DNA from: a virus
DNA: 31,181 bases
Direction: 5' to 3' (one strand)
IMG/VR virus record: IMGVR_UViG_3300030106_001533
Location: 1 to 31,181 of that record
Made by a program: the position numbers and the translations under genes. A model generated the notes under the pieces. That model made no database searches. It saw nothing but the letters and a program-made list of their open reading frames with translations, and was not told where the DNA came from. The first letter of the stretch is position 1. Every line of letters starts with the position of its first letter. Positions 21,101 to 28,818 of this stretch are shown piece by piece.

Positions 21101-24100
21101 GGCTTTTAATAGTTCTGGTCTTTGTGATATTAACGCTAACTGCCCTGCTGTTCTAAATTCTGGTGCAGGAGTTATTATGTCATCTATAATCTCGTCTACT
21201 CTTGACAATGCAGTATCTACATTTTTAGTAGGTTGTCCTGTTATACGCCTTATAAAATTACCTACAATGTTTACTAATCTTTGGAACGCATTGATAGGAC
21301 TACCATCAGGATTTATCCCTGATAGTTTTGTTTGGAATGATGGGTTACTCATAGCCTCTGCTACAAATTCATCTACATTTGTTGAGCCGTACGCAGTGTC
21401 CAACATGTCTTTTACATTGTTAAATAACTCAGTAAGTTGTTTGGTTGTAGGGTGCGATTTGTTAGCTAGATTGGCAGAAGTGACAGCGTGTGCCATCTCA
21501 TGTAGTATCACGTGTGGATTGAAACCAGTGTCTGCGTCTAGTTTTATTGTGTTTGTTTTGGGGTCAAACAAACCTGATACAGGGATCGCACCCTCATCGG
21601 TCAAGTTGTTCACTATTTCTACTTTTGTTGTGCCTACCTTTTGTGCCAACTTGCCTGCAACTTGTGATGTTTCTTTACTCAAAGAAGTTGCTTCTAGTCC
21701 TTCCAATGCAGATTTTAAATCACCTGCCCTCAAAGAATTTTTAATTGTAGGATGCAGTGGTAATGATAACCCCTCTGTGGCATCCGCTTTTAAATATTTA
21801 TCTACTATTATAACTTCGGAATCAGCTATAGCCGCTATCTCTTCATCAGTTATTTTGTAATCAGCATCAGCTTTTATTATCTCATCTGCTGTAGTCATAT
21901 AATCTTCTAAAGTTTGTTTTTTGTCTTTTATGTTATTGCTAACTTCATCAAACTGCTCTGCCTCTGCTTTTTTGTTTGCCTTTAATTTTTTGTCTGTAGC
22001 AATCTCACCCCATTTACCACCAGCGGCATTACGTCTAAGTTCTCTTTGTTTTATATAATCAGAACGCTCTATAGCTATTAATTTTGTAATCGCATCATTT
22101 GCTTTTTTAGATAAGTTCTCTCTTGACCAATCTAATATTTCTTTAGCTCTATTCTGACCAGTTTTATCAAAATATTTTTTTAGTTCAGGTGTTTTTATTT
22201 CTCCTGTCTTGTAGAACCCTTTGTTAAATATAGAATCATGTGCGACAAGGACAAATACGTCAGATGTTCTGCTTACGTTTTCTGCATATCTATTAAATGC
22301 TCTACCTGCTTTTATATCTAAAGACTCTCTTGTCTGCTGTTTTCCTTTTCCTTTTTCCATTATTTCTTGCAGTTTTTGCAAATCAGATTCTTCAAATATG
22401 TTTCCATCATTATTTAAATCAATACCAGTACGAGAATCATAATCAGAAAGAGGTTTACGTAAGTTCTTTACGTACTCTGTGAGAAGCCCCTCCCTTGTTT
22501 TAACTTCTTTTTTCTTTAGTACATTCTTACGTTTACCTGTTTTCTCATCTGTTTCTATAACTACATCGTAAGTTTGCACTCCTTCGTTTATGGCTTTACT
22601 GAGCTGTGACTCTATTCTTTGTTTCTTTGGACTTTTTTGTAATTTTTTAAATGCTTTCTCACCATAAATTTGTTTAGTCTTTGTATCCTCTACAACAACT
22701 TTTTTAGGTGTTTCTTTTGGTTTTACTAACGGTTCTTTTTTATCTTCGACTTTTGATTTAGTCTTTGTTCTAACTTTTTTACCTAGAGCTTTACCTATAC
22801 CCTCTACTGTTGCGTCATCTTTCAGCTTCTGGCGGGCCCCTTTACGTCTAGTATCACCTGTTAACTTCTTTACACCCTTTTCTCTGTCAGCTACAAACGC
22901 CTCCATACGTTGAAGTGTATTGTCCGCAGTTGTAACATCCTTATTATTTACAGCCGTATCTAGTTCTCTAGTTATTACACTATACTTACCTCTATCATTC
23001 CCTTGTTGCACCTTAGTTAGTCTGGTGCTTAAATCGTTTCTTTTTTGCCTTATTTCATTAAATTTTTCTTTTGTTAACTCCTTATCAGGTGTTACTTCAG
23101 TTGTAACTTTATCCACAGGCGTTAATGTATCCTGTTGTTCTCCTTCTCTTCTTCCAACTCTAGTAGTATCTCGTTGGCTAACATCCAATCCTGCGGGTGT
23201 AAATGTTGCAAATCCTTCGGGGCTTCTAGTAGTATCGTCAGGTCTTGTTTCTGCCACGTCTTGTACAGCACCTTCAGTGCCTCTTCTAGCTGCGGTTTCG
23301 TCAATTTTTTCAATCTGTAGGTCATCTATTCCAACCTTTCTAGGTTCAGGTAGCACCGAGCCTTTTCTTTTTTTACCAACATCTGGTATTTCAGTTTTTG
23401 GTAATCTTGTACCTTTTCCAACTTCTACGCCTTTATAAATGTCACCTGCTTTTATTTGTTGATAATCTTTAGCTTCTGCTGGTATAGGTCGTCCGTCTCT
23501 TACAGCATCAGTAGCTAATTTTATTACAGCTTTTTCTTGTGCATTAACTGTTGTGTCACCTATACCTGCATCATCGAGAGCTTTTGAAAAACGTTTTTCT
23601 GTATTTGTTCTACTAGCAGTATCAAGGTTTTCTAATATAGGTCTAAGAATATCACCACGTTTTTTCTCTGTAGTTCTTCTTTGTTCTGCATCTAACGTTT
23701 TGGTGACATCTTTTATTTTAGCTTCTTTAGCTTGTCTTAGTTTTTTATCTGCTTCTACTCTAGCAGCTTCTTCATCTTTAGCTAATAAATCTCTTATTTC
23801 TGCTGTCTCATCTACATCTATTAATTCTCTTATCTGTGCATCTTCAAGCTCATCTATTAAATCTCTTTGTGTAGGAGCTTTTTTTGTATCTTCTCGTACC
23901 TCTTCTGTTTTCTTTTCTGTTTGAAAAAGATCTAATTGCTCTTCGCCTCTAACAGGTGCAGTTCCTAAGTCACTGTCAGGAAATAACTCACCTTGTTCTA
24001 AATCAGGTATGCGACTTGTATCTTTAACTGTTGGTGCAACTCCTAAATCTTGATCTGCAAACAATTCACCTTGTTTTGTAGGGTTAAACTTTCCTTCATT

Positions 24101-25063
24101 ATCTATCGTACCTAATTTTTTATCTGATTTACGCACTTTTCTATTTGTAAGAGCATCCAATATAAAACCAGTAGTAAATCCTATTTCTCCTGCTTCTATT
24201 AATCCAGGATCTTGTAGTATAGCTCTTTCAGGATTATACCCAAATTTTTCATTTAAATTTTGTAGTATTTCAGATGTGACCTCCTGTGCAGCCTCAACAC
24301 CACCACTAGCAAGGGCATCTGTTACCCTAGTAGATACAGAGTTAAAAGTTTCAGGGCCAAATTTGTTAATAAAATCTGATACAAAAGGCACATGTATGGC
24401 TTTTACAAATCGACCTAGTGGTAGAATCTCTATAGCACCAGCCGCTGCAACAGCAGGAGAGAATGTTGCTGCTGTTCTTTGTTCCTCTGTAGCATCTGCT
24501 GCACGTGCACGTTCACTAGCCTCACCAGCAGCAGCACTTAAACCTAATAATCCTGATGCTGTAGTAGCAGCAAGAACAGGGGCAGCAGGAACAGCAAAAG
24601 CAGCGGCTAATGCAGGTGCAATAAAAGCTGCGGCAGAACCAAGACCACCTGCTACTTTACCCCAAGTAGAATCTGGATCTACATCAGGTCTTATACCCTT
24701 AGCTATATCTTGTATATTATCACGTAAGAACGTTTCTCTGTCTTCACCAGCTAAGGCTGCAAGACCTAAAGCTCCTGATTCCAAAGTATCTACAGCACCT
24801 GCACCAAAACCTTTTACTATGTCTGTTAAAAAGAAATCGTCTCTTTCTTCGGCTTCTACTTCTTCTTGTTGTTGTGCTAGTATATCTTGTAATCTTTGGT
24901 CAGCTTCAGCTTTTTTTCTTTCAGCTTCCTCAAATAGGTCATCACCCGATGTTTTTGATAGTTCTGCTTCTATAGCAGCAATTACTTCCGCTTCGGTAGC
25001 ACCTTCAGGCCCTTCTATAGAGTATGTTTTACCGTCATTTCCTTGTATTGAATATGTAGGCAT
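18182..25063 (-). CDS. Giant internal virion (ejection-type) protein with metalloprotease motif
   Basis: A 2293-residue protein, probably carried in the virion and ejected, like the very large polyvalent proteins of other phages. In order: an N-terminal YSIQGNDGKTYSIEGPEG module; hydrophobic alpha-helical segments (137-180, 200-215, 285-305); a disordered acidic linker with QGELF (331, 357) and QLDLF (376); a long Lys/Glu-rich helical stretch (about 380-1100); a zinc-protease motif H1188-EMA-H1192 with E1232 or E1236 as possible third ligand; helical regions including PYFPLTREGDYWLEY; and a hydrophobic segment near 2015-2047. The ATG at 25061-25063 lies 3 bases after the previous stop. Likely roles are wall or membrane passage of DNA and action on host proteins; all are inferred. 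Confidence 0.82.
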   Translation of the reverse strand: MPTYSIQGNDGKTYSIEGPEGATEAEVIAAIEAELSKTSGDDLFEEAERKKAEADQRLQDILAQQQEEVEAEERDDFFLTDIVKGFGAGAVDTLESGALGLAALAGEDRETFLRDNIQDIAKGIRPDVDPDSTWGKVAGGLGSAAAFIAPALAAAFAVPAAPVLAATTASGLLGLSAAAGEASERARAADATEEQRTAATFSPAVAAAGAIEILPLGRFVKAIHVPFVSDFINKFGPETFNSVSTRVTDALASGGVEAAQEVTSEILQNLNEKFGYNPERAILQDPGLIEAGEIGFTTGFILDALTNRKVRKSDKKLGTIDNEGKFNPTKQGELFADQDLGVAPTVKDTSRIPDLEQGELFPDSDLGTAPVRGEEQLDLFQTEKKTEEVREDTKKAPTQRDLIDELEDAQIRELIDVDETAEIRDLLAKDEEAARVEADKKLRQAKEAKIKDVTKTLDAEQRRTTEKKRGDILRPILENLDTASRTNTEKRFSKALDDAGIGDTTVNAQEKAVIKLATDAVRDGRPIPAEAKDYQQIKAGDIYKGVEVGKGTRLPKTEIPDVGKKRKGSVLPEPRKVGIDDLQIEKIDETAARRGTEGAVQDVAETRPDDTTRSPEGFATFTPAGLDVSQRDTTRVGRREGEQQDTLTPVDKVTTEVTPDKELTKEKFNEIRQKRNDLSTRLTKVQQGNDRGKYSVITRELDTAVNNKDVTTADNTLQRMEAFVADREKGVKKLTGDTRRKGARQKLKDDATVEGIGKALGKKVRTKTKSKVEDKKEPLVKPKETPKKVVVEDTKTKQIYGEKAFKKLQKSPKKQRIESQLSKAINEGVQTYDVVIETDEKTGKRKNVLKKKEVKTREGLLTEYVKNLRKPLSDYDSRTGIDLNNDGNIFEESDLQKLQEIMEKGKGKQQTRESLDIKAGRAFNRYAENVSRTSDVFVLVAHDSIFNKGFYKTGEIKTPELKKYFDKTGQNRAKEILDWSRENLSKKANDAITKLIAIERSDYIKQRELRRNAAGGKWGEIATDKKLKANKKAEAEQFDEVSNNIKDKKQTLEDYMTTADEIIKADADYKITDEEIAAIADSEVIIVDKYLKADATEGLSLPLHPTIKNSLRAGDLKSALEGLEATSLSKETSQVAGKLAQKVGTTKVEIVNNLTDEGAIPVSGLFDPKTNTIKLDADTGFNPHVILHEMAHAVTSANLANKSHPTTKQLTELFNNVKDMLDTAYGSTNVDEFVAEAMSNPSFQTKLSGINPDGSPINAFQRLVNIVGNFIRRITGQPTKNVDTALSRVDEIIDDIITPAPEFRTAGQLALISQRPELLKALKTIKNSTEDVMSKTEFTSRVYDYLSSRIPRLSKQGTLASLPLQAVRDLAPRFNFKSAKALQIVKRLQETIENQIGDTSKSDAAIDGAIKRYQDWFGNNPSKKESFDFVVYQSTTFRVDPKKDRDAYKKKDGTAKVDDSGNDLLKKYDEIQKEWNKLGADGQAIYQSMRNTYAKQYETLKNVILGEINNSDADAETKKSLKDSILAKLFDKNKIEPYFPLTREGDYWLEYTVKKGDSTEKAYEAFETSTARKNVIKELENDPDVDNDSIKEYSALNQVNFNSAPSGSFVKDVLQVMKANKVGQETQEQVLRMFIETLPATSFAKSFIKRKNSPGYKEDALGAFKQKGYDIARQVAKMNYGKQLQQLETEIEEELLKGTRDDSATVYAQELIERSKFARNPPNNFAMRASAQFNRIAFLGTIGFNLSSAVVNSSQIPLMFQPILGGKYGQDKSIKAIGQAMRLWGGSGLGAKIKVPFTNMGMQIGKKDARILTTPTGETVTAGGMPSIDNYYVLDDKGNYSIRTDIELDADKREMLQNLIPLVKTAADRGQLNRSLFYDTLTLEEGGRVRSFWDKMNAVSAFFFHQQEKLNRQVALISTYNLELDRMNTNPKGNERNLTLEQKQELAANEALFRAQEMNGGAALANAPRIAQVPVGRVALMYKSYGIQMYYTLAKTFNRAVLNQKEFTPEEVKIAQKQFMGMLLSSAILAGIQGMPLVGLAIAAINFARDDEEEPIEIIANRELGEFLWKGPTSWFLQTDVSSRVGLSDLLFRNNPYNRDDSIIESAAKFVGGPALSVALQFYEGAKEVNDEFGDTQRGLERMLPAAFRNLAKGYRYMSEDGIYTRRGDLITDDISPAGLFFQFAGFPPSSYVRIQEQNQVKKGIDKAINMRRSKILRELYYDIRMGNDTTDVMDKVSKFNRKFPNFALSYDSVMRSLKQHVRQSALMHNGVSISPAMRRYIAEHDSIYFDFD

Positions 25064-25066
25064 TAT

Positions 25067-27016
25067 TTATGTCACTTTCATAGAACCTGATTTAAACCCA
25101 GGGCTAGTGCCTCCTCCTCCACCACCTAGGGCTTGTAATTGTTTCATAACAAACTTAGTCATGCTATCTAAGTGTGCGGTATTACCATCAATAATTGCAT
25201 TCATTTGTGTTAACATTTCTTGTTCTATTTTCTTTTGCTCTTCTCTTGATTTACCAAGACCTGCTTCTGCTATTTTCTTTTGGTAAGTTTTTGTTAAATT
25301 TTCTACCATTTTAGCTTTTATACTTTCTATTTTACCAAATAAAGTAGAAGCTATTTGTGTTTTATTAGTAGCGTCTTTTAATCTATTAGCTTCTTCTAAT
25401 ATAGAGTTCTTTTCTCTACTTATAGTTGCCTGTAGATTAGCAATATCACCTCTCATGTTTATATCAGCAATTTTTATCATAGTATTCATATGAGCTATAT
25501 TGGCTTTTTGAGCCATACTCTTATTTGCTATGTCTGCTTTAAGAAAGTTTTTATTATCGTCTGATATTGCAGCTAGAGCATCTCTATCAAATCCAGCTAA
25601 AACTTTCATCTTTGCCGCATTTTCTATTGCTTGGTTTTGTTCTTTCTTCATACCTATATCAAAACCTGCTTTGATAATCTCTGCACTCTTATCTAAAGTA
25701 GATACTTTGTCGTTCCCTATCATTTTAGTAAGATCTTTTTTATCACCAAAAATATCTTGGAAACCCTTTACTTTAAAGTCTTCTTGTGCTTTTTCTTCTG
25801 CTAAAGATGCTCTTGTTATACCTGCACCTGTAGTTCCAAAGGTAGCCTGCCCTGCCGCTCCTGCAAGAGCCGCTCTTAACTGACGATTACGTAATTTATC
25901 AGGATCTTGTATATTTGCATAAAAATCTTCTTTTTCACCTATTAGTTTTTCTATGCCACTAGCTTTTTCTCTTTGTATTCTTTCTCTCTCTGGTATTATG
26001 CCTTTCATACTATCCATAAAATTAGCTTGAGCTCTTAAACCAACAGCTTCTTTATCTATTATAGGCCCATAACTTTTCTTTAATTCATCTACTCTATTAG
26101 CTATATCACCTGCTATGGGTTTGTAGTTAACAGTGTTAAAATTTAAACCACCTAATCCATCTTTACCTAATATATCTTCTTTAGTTAGTTTAGCTATGCC
26201 TGTATCAGGTGCAGGCTCTCTATCTTCAAAAGCATCTTTTAATGTACCATCATCTATCATGGTTAAATTACTTCTATCTATTCTATCTAAAGGATCTGTT
26301 ACAGGCCCTGCTGGAGGCCCCACATCAGTTTTTGTCATACCTGCATCACTTTTTAGTATATTTTCTATACCTGCTGGTATCGTATTAGGTGGTTGTTGCC
26401 CGTAAGTTACGTTTTTGAGTACACTTTTTACGTCTTTTGGAGATTCTTGTTTTGTTATTGTTTGAAAAAATAAGTCATCAGATTTTTTAGCTGCATCTAA
26501 AGCTATTGGCCCTCTTGGGCCTCCATCTGCACCAAATCTAATTTCTTGTGCCTGTTCTCTATACTCAGCAGGAGTTATGTCTCCATCTATTAATTGTTGT
26601 CGTAGGTTTGCTATTTTACTGCTTATCTCTCCAGCACTAGCGTACCCAACAATACCACCATTTGCCATTGTTCTCATGTTAGGTGCGGGTCTACCTGATA
26701 TACCTGCACTAGCGACTTTCTTTAAATTGTTTTGTCGTCTAGCATTATTTAAAGCCATCAAACCACTAGTCTGTTGAATAAGCTCGTTCTTAGTCATATC
26801 TAACACTTCTTTTTCTCGTTGTTCTTTTATAGTGCTAGGATTTTGTTGCATTTGCATTTTCATTTGGCGGGCAGCAGCTTCTTTCTCACTTTTTAATTTT
26901 TGTAAAGCAAGTAAGTCTATAAGCTGTTGACCTTTTTGGAATCTTTGCATTAATGCGTTAGGGTTGCTTCTAAACGCATCCATTGTAGTTTCTACTTCAT
27001 TGTCCATTATTGCCAT
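25067..27016 (-). CDS. Putative internal virion protein (649 aa)
   Basis: A 649-residue, largely helical protein rich in Lys, Ala, Gln and Met. Residues 1-100 are coiled-coil-like (QKLKSEKEAAARQMKMQMQQ). Residues 117-129 hold MANGGIVGYASAG, a short motif with counterparts in the two neighbouring virion proteins. The middle is Pro/Asp/Gly-rich. The last third is long helices (FKADIANKSMAQKANIA-like sequence, then KAKMVENLTKTYQKKIAEAG) ending in GGGGGG and a short tail. There are no enzymatic motifs. Start ATG at 27014-27016 follows the previous stop by one base (TAACATG). A structural or ejected role is inferred from context; I do not recognise a named family. Confidence 0.75.
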   Translation of the reverse strand: MAIMDNEVETTMDAFRSNPNALMQRFQKGQQLIDLLALQKLKSEKEAAARQMKMQMQQNPSTIKEQREKEVLDMTKNELIQQTSGLMALNNARRQNNLKKVASAGISGRPAPNMRTMANGGIVGYASAGEISSKIANLRQQLIDGDITPAEYREQAQEIRFGADGGPRGPIALDAAKKSDDLFFQTITKQESPKDVKSVLKNVTYGQQPPNTIPAGIENILKSDAGMTKTDVGPPAGPVTDPLDRIDRSNLTMIDDGTLKDAFEDREPAPDTGIAKLTKEDILGKDGLGGLNFNTVNYKPIAGDIANRVDELKKSYGPIIDKEAVGLRAQANFMDSMKGIIPERERIQREKASGIEKLIGEKEDFYANIQDPDKLRNRQLRAALAGAAGQATFGTTGAGITRASLAEEKAQEDFKVKGFQDIFGDKKDLTKMIGNDKVSTLDKSAEIIKAGFDIGMKKEQNQAIENAAKMKVLAGFDRDALAAISDDNKNFLKADIANKSMAQKANIAHMNTMIKIADINMRGDIANLQATISREKNSILEEANRLKDATNKTQIASTLFGKIESIKAKMVENLTKTYQKKIAEAGLGKSREEQKKIEQEMLTQMNAIIDGNTAHLDSMTKFVMKQLQALGGGGGGTSPGFKSGSMKVT

Positions 27017-27017
27017 G

Positions 27018-27968
27018 TTATGTTCCTGCGTCTACTGGTGCTGGTATGTTAATCCCCTCTATGCCTGATAGTTCTGGACTAGCACCCACATTTACTGATG
27101 AAGCAGGTGTAGTATTACCACCAAACAAACTCTCATATAAACTCATTATACCACTTGTGCCACCTAACAACTCTGATAGTGCACTTGGTTGTGCGTACGT
27201 ATATTGCTGTGCAGCAAGTGGTAATCCTTGTAATAAAGACTGCATGTATTGCACTTGTTTAAACGGAAAATCTCTTTCTTCTTCAAATTGTGCTCTATCA
27301 GCATCAATACCAACTTGTTCTAATGCTCTTTGTGCCTCTCCAACTTTTGTCTGTGCACCCAAGGCTGATAACCCAAAAGTATTTAGAGCGTCTTGAGCAG
27401 TCTGTTGTCTACCTTGTTCTACGTTAAACTGTTGCATAGCTTTATCAAAAGCGTCCCTGTAGCCTGTTCCCGTAATACCTGCTAACCTGTTTAGGAGTGC
27501 TCTATTACCTTCTGCCTCCATAACAGCTTGTCGTGAGCCACCAAAAGCTCCTGCTCTTGTTAATCTACCTGCATCCTGAACTCTTTGTATATCTGCCTGT
27601 CTTCGTGCTTCTGCTATCTGTGGGTCTAAAGCAGATTGTATATATGGGTTCATAAACTTTTGAGCAGTGCCTTCATCTGTAAAACTAGCAGGAGTGAAAG
27701 CACCCATCTGTTGAGTGGGCACAGTTAAATTAGCAAGTCCTGTAAATGCTTGTTGTTGTAAAGCAGTGGGAGCTGCGGTTAAGGGGCCTGTGTACGCCTG
27801 AAAAGGCATACCTGCCAAAGCCTGTCCTCTGCCTAGCATCTCCGTTACATAGGGGCCTACGTAATTTGATAGGGAGGATTCTGTGCCCGTCTGTTGACCT
27901 ACTAGATTAGCCCCTGGATTTGTTGTCGCTTGGTTAGCTATCGTAGTGGTTGGTGTTGATTCAGCCAT
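27018..27968 (-). CDS. Putative internal virion protein (316 aa)
   Basis: A 316-residue Ala/Gln/Gly-rich protein without Cys or membrane segments. A disordered Thr/Asn-rich N-terminus leads into a long helical region with a conserved-looking core (RLTRAGAFGGSRQAVMEAEG, then GTGYRDAFDKAMQQFNVEQG) and a Gly/Pro-rich tail. The AGAFGGSRQA segment is one I associate with marine phage virion genes of unknown detail. ATG 27966-27968 has GAGAGG upstream on its strand and follows the preceding stop by one base, the same TAACATG junction as the next gene. Probably part of the ejected or internal core complex. Confidence 0.75.
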   Translation of the reverse strand: MAESTPTTTIANQATTNPGANLVGQQTGTESSLSNYVGPYVTEMLGRGQALAGMPFQAYTGPLTAAPTALQQQAFTGLANLTVPTQQMGAFTPASFTDEGTAQKFMNPYIQSALDPQIAEARRQADIQRVQDAGRLTRAGAFGGSRQAVMEAEGNRALLNRLAGITGTGYRDAFDKAMQQFNVEQGRQQTAQDALNTFGLSALGAQTKVGEAQRALEQVGIDADRAQFEEERDFPFKQVQYMQSLLQGLPLAAQQYTYAQPSALSELLGGTSGIMSLYESLFGGNTTPASSVNVGASPELSGIEGINIPAPVDAGT

Positions 27969-27969
27969 G

Positions 27970-28818
27970 TTAACCTCTCATAGTTGGCATCATTTTATTA
28001 GGATTTATAGCAGGAGCTTGTTTAGTAGTTCCTGTTCTAGCTTGTCTTACTCTATCCATCATTGCATATAAATTCTTTGCTCCTGCATCAGAATTGCCGT
28101 TACCTAACCCACTAACAACATCTGCAGGAATTACAAACTCTCCGTCACTTAGAGCAGCAGGCTGTGTATTTCCTATCATAGCAGGCACTTTATCTGCCAT
28201 ACCATCTGTCATACCATCTAAATACATACCTTGGTTTAAACGTGCTATGCCACCACTTGCCATACCTTCAGCCATACGTGAAATTGTAACTTCTGGAGGG
28301 GCTGACAAAGCGGCTTGTGCAGCGACTGATTTAGCCGCATCTTCTGCCCTTTTCGCTCTTAGTGCAGCAAGTCCTTGCCCTTGTCTGTTTTGTTGTGCCA
28401 AATTAGCTAAATTCATGGCTTGTAACCCCGCAGCTTGACCACTAGTATCACCACCATCAAAACGAACGTCAGTAAAGTATCTTTGACCACCACTCCCAGG
28501 TCGTCTTTCAGGGTCAAAAGTCCCAGGAACTTGTTGTCGTGTGGCTGTATATGTAGGTATTTTGCCCTGATACCCTAATTTTTCTGACTGAGGGCCACCA
28601 AATAACCTACCTAGATACGTGTCACCACCTATTACACCTGTATCTGCAAGCACCTTTCCAAGTGCCCCTATACCACCAGCAACTTTACCAAAATCAACAT
28701 CACCTTTTGAATCTGTAAACGCAGAGCCTACGTCAGAAACTAAGCCATCATCAAAATCGGTTATATAATCAAACGCTTTTTCACCATAACCAAGGATAGA
28801 ATCAAAAAAATCAGCCAT
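27970..28818 (-). CDS. Putative virion protein with EFVIPADVV motif (282 aa)
   Basis: I use ATG 28816-28818, which overlaps the upstream stop by TGATG; a TTG one codon earlier is less likely. The N-terminus is short and acidic, the middle Gly/Ala/Gln-rich. Residues 182-200 include the EGMASGGIARLNQGM motif, and residues 221-260 hold ALSDGEFVIPADVVSGLGNG followed by SDAGAKNLYAMMDRVRQ. This C-terminal block is one I have seen as a conserved end of virion proteins in uncultured marine phages; its function is not known to me. Position between other internal virion candidates suggests a shared assembly or ejection role. Confidence 0.76.
   Translation of the reverse strand: MADFFDSILGYGEKAFDYITDFDDGLVSDVGSAFTDSKGDVDFGKVAGGIGALGKVLADTGVIGGDTYLGRLFGGPQSEKLGYQGKIPTYTATRQQVPGTFDPERRPGSGGQRYFTDVRFDGGDTSGQAAGLQAMNLANLAQQNRQGQGLAALRAKRAEDAAKSVAAQAALSAPPEVTISRMAEGMASGGIARLNQGMYLDGMTDGMADKVPAMIGNTQPAALSDGEFVIPADVVSGLGNGNSDAGAKNLYAMMDRVRQARTGTTKQAPAINPNKMMPTMRG

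Noticed and set aside
21048-25286. Long plus-strand ORFs opposite the virion genes (for example 21048-21860 and 24276-25286)
   Set aside because: They are antisense shadows of strongly protein-like minus-strand genes, Ser/Cys/Leu-rich, without ribosome sites.
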